From positions 248,001-312,000 of the forward strand of contig NZ_NXLQ01000001.1 of NCBI RefSeq assembly GCF_003364195.1: a DNA stretch of 64,000 nt, written 5' to 3'. Origin of the DNA: Helicobacter didelphidarum. GTDB taxonomy: Bacteria > Campylobacterota > Campylobacteria > Campylobacterales > Helicobacteraceae. The notes below the pieces were generated by a model. It had not been told where the DNA came from, did no database searches, and saw only the letters and a program-made list of their open reading frames with translations. Made by a program: the position numbers and the translations under genes. Every line of letters starts with the position of its first letter. The first letter of the stretch is position 1. This document shows positions 38,176-46,884 of the stretch, in pieces.

Positions 38176-39207
38176 CTATTTCGATAGTGCAATCCATTTT
38201 TCTGCGATTCTTACTGCATTTGTTGCTGCACCCACACGTATCTGATCAGCAACACAAAATACATGTAAAATATGTTTATCAAAATTATCCACACGGATGC
38301 GTCCAACAAAAGTTTCATCGGTATTTGTAGCCATTATTGGCATCGGATAGTTATTTTTATTTGGTTCATCGCACACAATTACACCTTGTGAAGATTTAAG
38401 AATCTCTCTTGCACGATTGGCGTTTGCTTCTTTCTTAAATCGAATAGTTAATGTCTCGCTATGACTCCGCAAAATTGGCACACGAACACAAGTAGCCGAT
38501 AGAGCAAAATCAGTGTGCATGATTTTTCTACTTTCATTGACCATTTTCATTTCTTCTTTAGTGTAGTCGTTATCAAGAAAAGTATCAATATGTGGGATAA
38601 GATTTAATGCAATTTGATGTGGAAAAGCTGAAGGTATTGTAGAATCTAACTCAAAAGCAAAAAACTTTTGCATTTGCAATACAAGTTCTTCCATACCCTT
38701 TTTACCTGCACCGCTGACGGCTTGATAAGTGCTAACATCTACGCGTTCAATTTCAAATTCACGATGTAGTGGAGCTAAAACTTGCACCATCTGAATTGTT
38801 GAACAATTTGGATTAGCAATAATTGTGGAATCTTTTTTAATATCTTCTGGATTCACCTCTGGGACAACAAGTGGAATATTTTCGTGCATACGAAAGAAGC
38901 TTGTGTTGTCAATTACGAGAGCACCTGCTTTTGTTGCACTTGAAGCATATTTTTCACTTACACTTGAACCAGCACTAAAAAAAGCTATTTCAATACCTTG
39001 TTGTGCAAAAATATCATGAGTTGTTTCAAGGATTGGATATTCTTTGCCTTTAAATGTAACTGATTTACCTACACTTCTGGAGCTTGCCAATGGCACAAGT
39101 TTTTTGAGAGGAAATTTTCTTTCTTCTAAGATTAATAATAACTCTTCGCCTACGGCACCACTTGCACCAACTATTCCTACTACATATTCTTTTTTATCGT
39201 TAGACAT
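38176..39207 (-). CDS. asd: Aspartate-semialdehyde dehydrogenase
   Basis: Reduces aspartyl phosphate to the semialdehyde with NADPH, the branch point to lysine, diaminopimelate, threonine and methionine. It has 343 residues; NADP-binding GIVGASGAVGEELL near the N-terminus, the nucleophile in NPNCSTIQMVQVL, QAVSGAGKKGMEEL, and the substrate region SATCVRVPILRSHSE. It supplies meso-diaminopimelate for MurE (53146-54531). Confidence 0.97.
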   Translation of the reverse strand: MSNDKKEYVVGIVGASGAVGEELLLILEERKFPLKKLVPLASSRSVGKSVTFKGKEYPILETTHDIFAQQGIEIAFFSAGSSVSEKYASSATKAGALVIDNTSFFRMHENIPLVVPEVNPEDIKKDSTIIANPNCSTIQMVQVLAPLHREFEIERVDVSTYQAVSGAGKKGMEELVLQMQKFFAFELDSTIPSAFPHQIALNLIPHIDTFLDNDYTKEEMKMVNESRKIMHTDFALSATCVRVPILRSHSETLTIRFKKEANANRAREILKSSQGVIVCDEPNKNNYPMPIMATNTDETFVGRIRVDNFDKHILHVFCVADQIRVGAATNAVRIAEKWIALSK

Positions 39208-39402
39208 ACAAGAACCTCATCTTTATTTTTGTGTGTATTCTAACATGTTTTTTCAAACAAAATCAATCAACAATTTCATATTCAAAGCCATTTTCTTTTG
39301 AAAATATTTACTTTCTTTAAAAAATATAGATATAATTCAATTTCGTAAGAATTTCATTAATGTTAATGAAATTTGACTTTAATATTTACCATTTCGTTAT
39401 AA

Positions 39403-39479
39403 CGGAGTATAGCGCAGCTTGATAGCGCACACCCTTGGGGTGGGTGAGGTCGTGGGTTTGAATCCCGCTACTCCGACCA
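39403..39479 (+). tRNA. tRNA-Pro (anticodon GGG)
   Basis: A full cloverleaf folds by hand: acceptor CGGAGTA/TACTCCG, D stem GCGC/GCGC, anticodon stem CACCC/GGGTG around loop TTGGGGT, T stem GTGGG/CCCGC around TTTGAAT, discriminator A and encoded CCA. Anticodon GGG is at 39437-39439 with G at position 37, as in tRNA-Pro that needs TrmD methylation. Reads CCC and CCU. Confidence 0.96.
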
Positions 39480-39696
39480 TTACAATTCATAATTTTTGAG
39501 TTTTAAAAATCTTATAAAATTAAATAATTAAGTGAAAAGAGTAAAGTTTTTCCGTATAATTTCAGAATCTAACACAGATCATCAAATAAAAAATAAAATC
39601 GAGATATAAAAATTATAATTATTAAAACTTGTAGAAAAGTATTACTCACATAGTCTCACTAAGATAGTTGTAAAAAATATCGAAGGATGTATAATC

Positions 39697-41288
39697 ATGC
39701 AAAAAATCATTAATTTTATTGTATTGTTTCTATGTATTCCGCATACTGCTTTTGCATATTTAGATCCAGGTACAGGATCATTATTGCTCTCATCCATTAT
39801 AGCCATTATTGCTTCAGGCATGTTTTTCTTAAAAAGTTTTTTTTATAAAGCAAAAGCTTTCTTAGATACTAATGGGGGGGGGGGGGGAAATCCCGCAATT
39901 CTCGTGGTAATATCTTTAGACAAAAAGATGCACATGGCATAGTCATTTACAATGAGGGTAAGCAATATTATAGCGTTTTTCACCCTATTGTAACATGTTT
40001 AGAATCTTTAAAATATCCTTATACTTATTACACTTCAAGTCCAAACGACCCTCTTTTATCACAGCCTCATCATGAATTAGCACAAGTCGAATTTATCGGC
40101 GATAGCAATAAAGCGTATATGAAGCTCAATAGCCTTAGAGCTGATATAGTCTTAATGACTACCCCACAGCTTGAAGTCTTGCAAATCAAACGTAGCAAAG
40201 GTGTAAAACATTATTGTCATATTATTCATTCACTTCCTCATGTTGATAATTACGAAGTGTTTGCACTTGATTATTTTGATAGTATTTTTACAAATTCTCC
40301 AATCCATAATGATTTTATTCGTCAAGTTGAAAAAGTCCGTAATTTACCAACAAAACAAATTACAATCACAGGTTGCACTTATTTAGATGTATTAGATTCT
40401 AAACTCAAAAAATTTCAAGCACAACTTGCAAAGAATGAAATATTAATATATGAGAATCAGGAAATAAAACCTATAACTTCTTTTTTCACAAATAAAGCAG
40501 ATTCTGATAAATACACAATTTTAATCTCACCGTCATGGGGGCGTGAAGCAATTTTAAGTAAATATGGTATGAAGGTTATCTCTCCCCTTATAGATTCAAA
40601 TTTTAATATCATCATACGTCCGCATCCACAAACTTATATTTCAGAATCTCATATCTTAGAAAATCTTAAAGCTCAAACCAAAGATTGTCCAAATATAAAA
40701 TGGGATAGTAATATAGATAACATTTATGCTATGCAAGAAGCGGATTTAATGCTTGGTGATTTCTCTGGGATTTTATTTGATTTTCTTTGTCTTTTTTCTA
40801 AACCTATTGCCACAATGGAATTCAACTTTAATATCACAGGATATGATTTAGAGGATATTTATGACACTCCGTGGGTAAAAGGTGCGTTGCAAAAAATTGG
40901 CAGGAGTATCAAAGATGAAGAAATACCCAATCTTGCATCTGTTTTAGAATCTTTTTTAGAAGATAAATCTGGAATCTTAAATAAAAATATAGCTGAAATG
41001 AAAGAACTACTTTGGCATTATCAAGGCACAAGTGCAGAAGTTAGCACAAAAGAGCTTTTGAAAATACATAGGAATATTTTGGAATCTTCACTTGGGGAAA
41101 AATATTCTATTTACCAGCATTTATCATGTCTTAATGCAATCTTAGATTCTACAACAATGTATCAAACTAAAGATTCTAATATTTCGGAGAATGAAATGCG
41201 AAATAATATATTCTCAAATCAATTGCAAAATAAAGCTCAAACAGCATATAACTATTCTTTTGTTTCTAATGTAGGAGGGGGACAATGA
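39697..41288 (+). CDS. Phase-variable CDP-glycerol glycerophosphotransferase-like protein (OFF)
   Basis: Start ATG after AAGGATG gives a signal/membrane segment, then the motif AYLDPGTGSLLLSS and a second helix. A G14 tract at 39874-39887 then throws the frame into a stop at 39942 (81 residues). In the next frame the sequence is open without interruption from the tract to 41288. With one more G (or two fewer) a 530-residue protein results. The C-terminal part has the TagB/TagF-type signatures IIIRPHPQTYI and ADLMLGDFSGILFDFL, the fold that moves a phospho-alcohol from a CDP donor to a surface glycan. The stop overlaps the next gene's start (ATGA). Acceptor and donor are unknown; a choline-type donor is inferred from the neighbours. 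Confidence 0.88.
39874..39887 (+). repeat. G14 phase-variation tract
   Basis: Fourteen consecutive Gs inside a coding frame, between a signal/membrane segment and the transferase domain. Length 14 is out of frame; 12 or 15 would be in frame. Poly-G tracts of this size change length at high rates in Helicobacter and Campylobacter. Confidence 0.95.
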
Positions 41289-44053
41289 TTGATATTTTAT
41301 ATTATATTTGCATCTTTCCTTTGGAGAATGTATTGGATTGGTTATTTGGTAGATTTAGACTTTGGACCCATAATAGTAGTGGAATGGGCATTATTCTCTC
41401 TAGTCTTACTGTGAATCTCATCTTGTTAAAATTATTTTTATACACAGATAAAAAGGCACAACAAGAAAGTGACTTAAAAGCAAAGTTAGATTCTCGTATA
41501 AAAGGGTGGAAAAAGGTTTATAAAGGTGCAAAGCTTCATGCTTTTACAAATGCACTTTATAGACAACATAAATATCACCCAATCTATGCTTTGCGTAGCC
41601 TTGGTGGTTTGGCGTTACAGATTCCATTCTTTTGGGCTATGTATCTTGTTATTAAGAAATCAGAAGTTCTTGCTGGCAATAGCTTTCTATGGATTGGAGA
41701 TTTATCTCAACCAGATCTTGTTTATGGTGTGCATGTTTTGCCACTTTTAATGACACTTTTTACCCTTATAAATGTATTTTGTTTATCAAAGGAGTTGGGT
41801 GCTAGGATACAAGGCTCATTGATTGCACTGCTTTTCCTTGTGCTACTTTATAACATGCCATCAGCACTTGTTTTATATTGGTGTGTGAATATGTTGTTTT
41901 CTTTGCTCAAGACATTATCTGTGAAATTGATAGAAAGAAGGAAGGAAATTTGTGATACATATAACAAAAACAAAGATTCTCTTGATTTAGATTCTAAAGA
42001 TTTAGATAATATAACAAAATACTTCAATAATCTTTTATCGCAATATAATCAAGATTTTACAAAGATTGGTTTTTTGCAGAAGTCAAAATTATGGTTTAAG
42101 GGGCTTTTTGAATCGTATCCTAAATTTTTGATTAAGCTAGATTCTCAACAAATAGGGCTTGTTGTGAATAATTTTCTTGTGCAACAAGCATCTAGTGTTG
42201 TTTCTATAAAAGAACACAATTGCAATAAAGATTCCATAAAAGCATATTTGCAAATGCAAATACAAGCCAAACAAAGCCAGTTTTTATCTTTTCAGAATCT
42301 TATAAAATGGATTATTCTTAGTGCTTGTTTTATTATATGTATTTTCTCTCCTTATGGTGTGTATAGCTCTGATGTATCGCAGTTTAATCTTGCTTATACT
42401 TATAATACGCTAGAGGTTATGTTTGGTTGTTTTTTACTGCTTTCATTAAGCCTTTTATACTTTATTAGTTTTTTTTCTTATACGCGTGTTTTTAAAATTG
42501 TTGTTGGGCTTTTCTTTGCATTTTTATTACTTGGGGTGAGTTACACATTTGTGCTTACTGGGGATTATGGTCTTATGACTGATTTCGTCTTTGCTAATAT
42601 GCCTTCTGTAAGCACAAGGGATAGCATCATAGATATTGTTCTCTGCGTTGTTTTCGTTGTGTTCGCATTTGCTTTACTTGCTTGGCGATATAGCATTTAT
42701 CTTGTTAAAATTATTTTTATTGTGGCATTTGTGATGAGTCTTGTATTTGCTGGGAATATCATTAGCTATGTGCAAAGCCATCAATTTCTTATTGCTGAAG
42801 ATTCCAAAGATACAAAAGTGAAAACACGAGAGAGAAATTTTATTACGAAAAATACACAGGAAGTCGATCCACTATTTGATTTCTCAAAAGAGAAAAATAA
42901 TGTGTTAGTCATTATCTTAGATAGAGCCGATGGATATTCTATCAATCAGCATATAGAAAATTATAAAGATATTGCAAATAAATATGATGGCTTTACTTAC
43001 TTTGATAGAGTATTATCCACTTCTGGTAATACTGCACAAACACTTGCAAGTATCATTGCTGGGGAATACTATACCGGGCATAATATCAATCAAAGATATA
43101 CAAAATATGGCTCATGGAAAGAAATAGCGCAAGGCTATGCTGGAATCTTTAATGCCTTTCATAGTGCGGGGTATAAGACAGCAGGTATTGTTGAATGGCC
43201 ACTTGATGGCGCGTATTTTTATCCCTTAGTTAAAGAGAAAAATGATGTTATATTCAATACAGAAAAATATGAGACATTTTACAGACAGCAACATGGTATT
43301 TCAGAAGATTTTCACAAGAGAATCCCATTTTCAAAGCTTTTTTCATTTGGTGTGTTTAGATTTGCTACATATAGTATGCGTCCAAAGGTTTATAAAAGTG
43401 GCTTTTGGTTATTTAGAGTGAAGAGCGTAAAATTATCCCCTATTGCTGAAGTCTATGCCTTTAAGGAACTCATTTCTAATCGCACCACACAATCAACATT
43501 TAAATTTTTCCATTTTGATATAACACATGATCCTTATTTACTTGATTCTAAATGCGAATATACAGAAAATTTTGGTGAACATAAAACAAGTGAAATATGC
43601 GCTCTAAAATGGATTGCTGAAGCAATAGATAAGATGAAGAAATTAGGAATATATGATAATACAGAAATATTTATCACAGCAGATCATGGTGCACATGGCA
43701 TATCAGATTCTGTATTGCCTATCAAACAAAACTTCGTTGTGCCATTTTTCTATAAGCCATATAATGCAAGAGGTGAGCTACAAATCAATCATGCAAATCT
43801 TGTCAATTATGATTTAGCCACAATCTTTTGTGCAAATATCGCCAAGAGTGAGACACCATGTCCGCATGTCGCACAAAATATTTTAGAGAATCTACCAAAA
43901 GATAGAATAATTCTGACATATGACATGGGATGGAAATTTAACAAAAATTATTTTATACCATACACTTACTACGAATTTACCCCCAACCAATCAGGTGATA
44001 TATACGACCCAAAAAACTGGAAAGATGTAACGGAAAAATATAAGGATAAATAG
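41285..44053 (+). CDS. YidC/Oxa1-like domain fused to alkaline-phosphatase-superfamily phosphotransferase
   Basis: A 922-residue inner-membrane protein. Residues 1-215 follow the YidC/Oxa1 plan: entry helix, the SSLTVNLILLKLFLYTDKKA helix, a charged hairpin (KLDSRIKGWKKVYKGAKLHA), HPIYALRSLGGLALQIPFFWAMY, then two more helices. The groove arginine of insertases appears to be Asn44. A soluble linker (215-335) and a second bundle of about six helices (335-505) follow. Residues 538-900 are a sulfatase/LtaS/EptA-type domain: metal Asp in VLVIILDRADG (D546), probable Thr nucleophile T583 in SGNTAQTLASIIAG, and ITADHGAHG (D800, H801). Thr rather than Cys favours a phosphotransferase. A strong GGAGGGGG site precedes the start, inside the previous gene. 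Confidence 0.85.
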   Translation: MIDILYYICIFPLENVLDWLFGRFRLWTHNSSGMGIILSSLTVNLILLKLFLYTDKKAQQESDLKAKLDSRIKGWKKVYKGAKLHAFTNALYRQHKYHPIYALRSLGGLALQIPFFWAMYLVIKKSEVLAGNSFLWIGDLSQPDLVYGVHVLPLLMTLFTLINVFCLSKELGARIQGSLIALLFLVLLYNMPSALVLYWCVNMLFSLLKTLSVKLIERRKEICDTYNKNKDSLDLDSKDLDNITKYFNNLLSQYNQDFTKIGFLQKSKLWFKGLFESYPKFLIKLDSQQIGLVVNNFLVQQASSVVSIKEHNCNKDSIKAYLQMQIQAKQSQFLSFQNLIKWIILSACFIICIFSPYGVYSSDVSQFNLAYTYNTLEVMFGCFLLLSLSLLYFISFFSYTRVFKIVVGLFFAFLLLGVSYTFVLTGDYGLMTDFVFANMPSVSTRDSIIDIVLCVVFVVFAFALLAWRYSIYLVKIIFIVAFVMSLVFAGNIISYVQSHQFLIAEDSKDTKVKTRERNFITKNTQEVDPLFDFSKEKNNVLVIILDRADGYSINQHIENYKDIANKYDGFTYFDRVLSTSGNTAQTLASIIAGEYYTGHNINQRYTKYGSWKEIAQGYAGIFNAFHSAGYKTAGIVEWPLDGAYFYPLVKEKNDVIFNTEKYETFYRQQHGISEDFHKRIPFSKLFSFGVFRFATYSMRPKVYKSGFWLFRVKSVKLSPIAEVYAFKELISNRTTQSTFKFFHFDITHDPYLLDSKCEYTENFGEHKTSEICALKWIAEAIDKMKKLGIYDNTEIFITADHGAHGISDSVLPIKQNFVVPFFYKPYNARGELQINHANLVNYDLATIFCANIAKSETPCPHVAQNILENLPKDRIILTYDMGWKFNKNYFIPYTYYEFTPNQSGDIYDPKNWKDVTEKYKDK

Positions 44054-44136
44054 GGAATATTTATATGTAATACTATCGAATTTATGGCAGTCAAATATAA
44101 GATTTCACAATTTATAAATCTATAAAAAGGAAAAAT

Positions 44137-45615
44137 ATGAAAGCTATTATTCTTGCAGCAGGGATGGGCACTAGATTAGCTCCTATGACATTACTAAAAC
44201 CAAAGCCACTCTTAGAAATTCGTGGCATAGCTTTGCTTGAAAATATGATTAAGCATTTGCAAGCTGGGGGAGTGAATGATATAATTGTTGTTACTGGATA
44301 CAAAAGTGAATTATTTACACCTTATGCAAAAAGATTAGGTTTTAAGCAAATAACTTATAGTGATTATGCCACGAAAAATAGTGCCGCTTCCTTAAAGCTT
44401 GTGATTGATGAAATGCAAAAAGGTAGCATTATTCTTAATGGAGATTTGTATCTTACAGAATCTTTTTTCCAATATATTAAACCAAATGTTTCACAATTTA
44501 TTGCACAAACGATTACAAATAATGTCATATCTTGGGGATATATTACAGATTCTAACTTTAAAATACAAGATATAGATACAAATGCGACAAGCGGGTATGG
44601 TGATGGAATTGCTGTATTTGATAATGAAAAAGATATTGAGATTTTCAAGCAAGAATTAGAAAAATGTAGCGATGATGAGTATTGGGAATATTGTGTCCTG
44701 CGTTCTTTGACAAAAATCGATTGCTATGCTTTTCATCATAATACTTATGTAGAGATTGATTCTTTTCAAGATGCTTTATATCATGATTTATTAACTCCAG
44801 AAGATATTGCTGTGCAATGTAGTGATGATTCGCATATACAAAGACTTGGTGGTATAACAAATATTAATTATAAAATTACATTTTTAGGACAAGAAAAAGT
44901 TATTAGAATCCCGCGAAAAGGAATAGAAAATATTGTCAATAGAGATTCAGAAAAAGAAATTATATCGCTTTTACAGAATACAGATATAACAACACAATGT
45001 GAATTCTATGATAGTAATATCAAGCTTTCTACATTTTTAAATGATTATAGAATCTTAACTTTTGAAGATATAAAAAATAAAGAAAAAATTTTTCCACTTA
45101 TTGTAGAAAAACTTAAAAAACTGCATTCTTTTACATTCAAAGATTATCCTACATTTCAATCAATTAGCATGGTAGGTGAAATAGTAAAATTTGAAAAACT
45201 TGCAAAAATCCCATTACTCACTCAACAAGAACACAAGCTATTACTAAACATTGCAAGAAAGATGGATAAAGATATTTCTGTGCTATGCCACAGGGATTTG
45301 CAACTTCCAAATATTATGTATAATGGATGTGAAGTAAAATTTATTGATTTTGAATATGCAGGGTTTTGCTCAATTGCTTGGGAAATAGGGAATCTTAGTG
45401 CCGAACTTGAATTAAATAAAGATGAGATTCTCTATTTTATTTCTCTATATGATAAGATTACTTATCTTGAAGTCATTGAGGGGCAATTACTTTCAAATTA
45501 CATTTGGGCTTTGTGGGGATTTATCTACAATCGTATTGATGTAGCTCGTAATTATATTAAGCGATTAGATTCCAATCTTGCAATATTACAATCTCAAGAA
45601 ATGGAATTCTCATGA
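44137..45615 (+). CDS. LicC-LicA-type fusion: CTP:phosphocholine cytidylyltransferase and choline kinase
   Basis: A 492-residue bifunctional protein. Residues 1-225 are a nucleotidyltransferase: AIILAAGMGTRLAPMTLLKPKPLLEI, LNGDLYL with the metal Asp, and ATSGYGDGIAVF. Residues 230-490 are a choline/ethanolamine-kinase fold: RLGGITNINYKI and KVIRIPRKG at the ATP lobe, then the catalytic LCHRDLQLPNIMYNG and KFIDFEYAG. Together they would phosphorylate an amino alcohol and make its CDP form. A similar licCA fusion is known from Treponema denticola, there for phosphatidylcholine. Start follows AAAAAGGAAAAAT; the 3' end overlaps the permease gene. Choline versus ethanolamine is not resolved. Confidence 0.88.
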   Translation: MKAIILAAGMGTRLAPMTLLKPKPLLEIRGIALLENMIKHLQAGGVNDIIVVTGYKSELFTPYAKRLGFKQITYSDYATKNSAASLKLVIDEMQKGSIILNGDLYLTESFFQYIKPNVSQFIAQTITNNVISWGYITDSNFKIQDIDTNATSGYGDGIAVFDNEKDIEIFKQELEKCSDDEYWEYCVLRSLTKIDCYAFHHNTYVEIDSFQDALYHDLLTPEDIAVQCSDDSHIQRLGGITNINYKITFLGQEKVIRIPRKGIENIVNRDSEKEIISLLQNTDITTQCEFYDSNIKLSTFLNDYRILTFEDIKNKEKIFPLIVEKLKKLHSFTFKDYPTFQSISMVGEIVKFEKLAKIPLLTQQEHKLLLNIARKMDKDISVLCHRDLQLPNIMYNGCEVKFIDFEYAGFCSIAWEIGNLSAELELNKDEILYFISLYDKITYLEVIEGQLLSNYIWALWGFIYNRIDVARNYIKRLDSNLAILQSQEMEFS

Positions 45616-46517
45616 ATATGATGAAATTGTATGGACATTTATATGCTTTTTTAAGTGTATTTTTTTGGTCAGCACTTTATGTTTCAACAAAGATTCTTTT
45701 AGAATCTTTTACGCCTTTGACATTGCTTATTATGCAATTTATCGTTGGATATACTCTTTTAATATTATGGAAACCAAAAAGACTAAGAACAAAAAATATG
45801 AAAGAAGAGGTATATTTTATTCTTGCTGGATTATTTGGAATCACAATCTATAATCTCTTTTTAAATCTTGCAATGGATTATTCACTTGCTTCAAATGTCA
45901 GTGTCATTATTGCTACTGCACCACTTTTTACAGGAATTTTTTCATTTATCCTCAAAATAGAAAAGCCATATATTAATTTTTTTATTGGTTTTTGTATTTG
46001 TATTGTGGGTATTTTTCTTTTAAGCTTTAATGGAAATTTCAATATTTCTATTAATCCATTGGGTGATTTTTTTGCGATTATTTCTGCTATTGGTTGGGGA
46101 ATCTATGCAGTTATTATCGCACGGATAACAAAAATGAACTATGATATTATTTTGACAACGCGAAGAGTAATATTTTATGGTATTGTTTTTATTATTCCTG
46201 CATTTTTCTTTTTAGATATTCATTTTGATATTGAAAAACTTACAAAGCCTATCAATTTCTTAAATCTTTTATTTTTAGGAGTATTTTCCTCTGGTATCTG
46301 TTTTATTATATGGAACAAAGCCACCCAATTAATTGGTGCGGTTAAAACAAATATCTATGTCTATCTCACACCTATCATTACGATAGTGGTATCAATGATT
46401 GTATTAGATGAAAAAATAACATTTGTGATGTTTATTGGAATCATTCTTACACTCCTTGGGGTAATCCTCTCAGAATATAAAAATGCAAAAACACAAGGTA
46501 AAAAAGATTCTCTGTGA
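45612..46517 (+). CDS. DMT/EamA-family permease, LicB-like
   Basis: A 301-residue transporter with ten hydrophobic helices in two EamA repeats (residues about 8-145 and 150-290). LicB, the choline permease of the Haemophilus lic1 locus, belongs to the same superfamily. The start codon overlaps the stop of the licCA-like gene in ATGA (a second ATG lies six bases on), so both products are made together, which supports a role in importing the kinase substrate. By sequence alone it could be a general metabolite exporter; the choline assignment rests on context. Confidence 0.8.
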   Translation: MNMMKLYGHLYAFLSVFFWSALYVSTKILLESFTPLTLLIMQFIVGYTLLILWKPKRLRTKNMKEEVYFILAGLFGITIYNLFLNLAMDYSLASNVSVIIATAPLFTGIFSFILKIEKPYINFFIGFCICIVGIFLLSFNGNFNISINPLGDFFAIISAIGWGIYAVIIARITKMNYDIILTTRRVIFYGIVFIIPAFFFLDIHFDIEKLTKPINFLNLLFLGVFSSGICFIIWNKATQLIGAVKTNIYVYLTPIITIVVSMIVLDEKITFVMFIGIILTLLGVILSEYKNAKTQGKKDSL

Positions 46518-46884
46518 TTGATTCATTGAATTGATAATTTTATTGTTATTAAAAATCTGCAAAGCTTTTTAATATCTTGAGATTCTAAATTGCAAAAACC
46601 CTAAGAGCATAATATGTATTCATGAAATATTTTTTAAGCCTTAATAAACCTTATTGTATTCTGTATTTTATGTTTTAAGTTAATATGAAAATAAAGTAAA
46701 AATAAAATTGTTTTATTTTATTACACTATAATATAACATTAACTTATAAGATTTCAAAAAGAAGTATATATTCATATTTTGTTTGATGATTTTATAATGT
46801 AACGGAATCTCAATTTTTATTTAAGTATATATAATTTTCTTATTATAAAATTCTTATTTATCTCAAATTTATTTAGGAGTTCTC
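46518..46884. other. Intergenic, nhaA promoter region
   Basis: About 370 AT-rich bases between the permease and nhaA. A TATAAT at 46727-46732 is a possible -10 box. No gene, strong terminator or RNA was found. Confidence 0.45.

Noticed and set aside
40119-41288. Second half of the phase-variable gene as an independent gene starting at 40119
   Set aside because: The frame is open all the way back to the G tract, the ATG has no ribosome site, and the upstream codons read as normal transferase sequence.
41285-41950. Calling the YidC-like domain the cell's main membrane insertase
   Set aside because: It lacks the groove arginine, is fused to a phosphotransferase domain, and is not in the rnpA-yidC neighbourhood.
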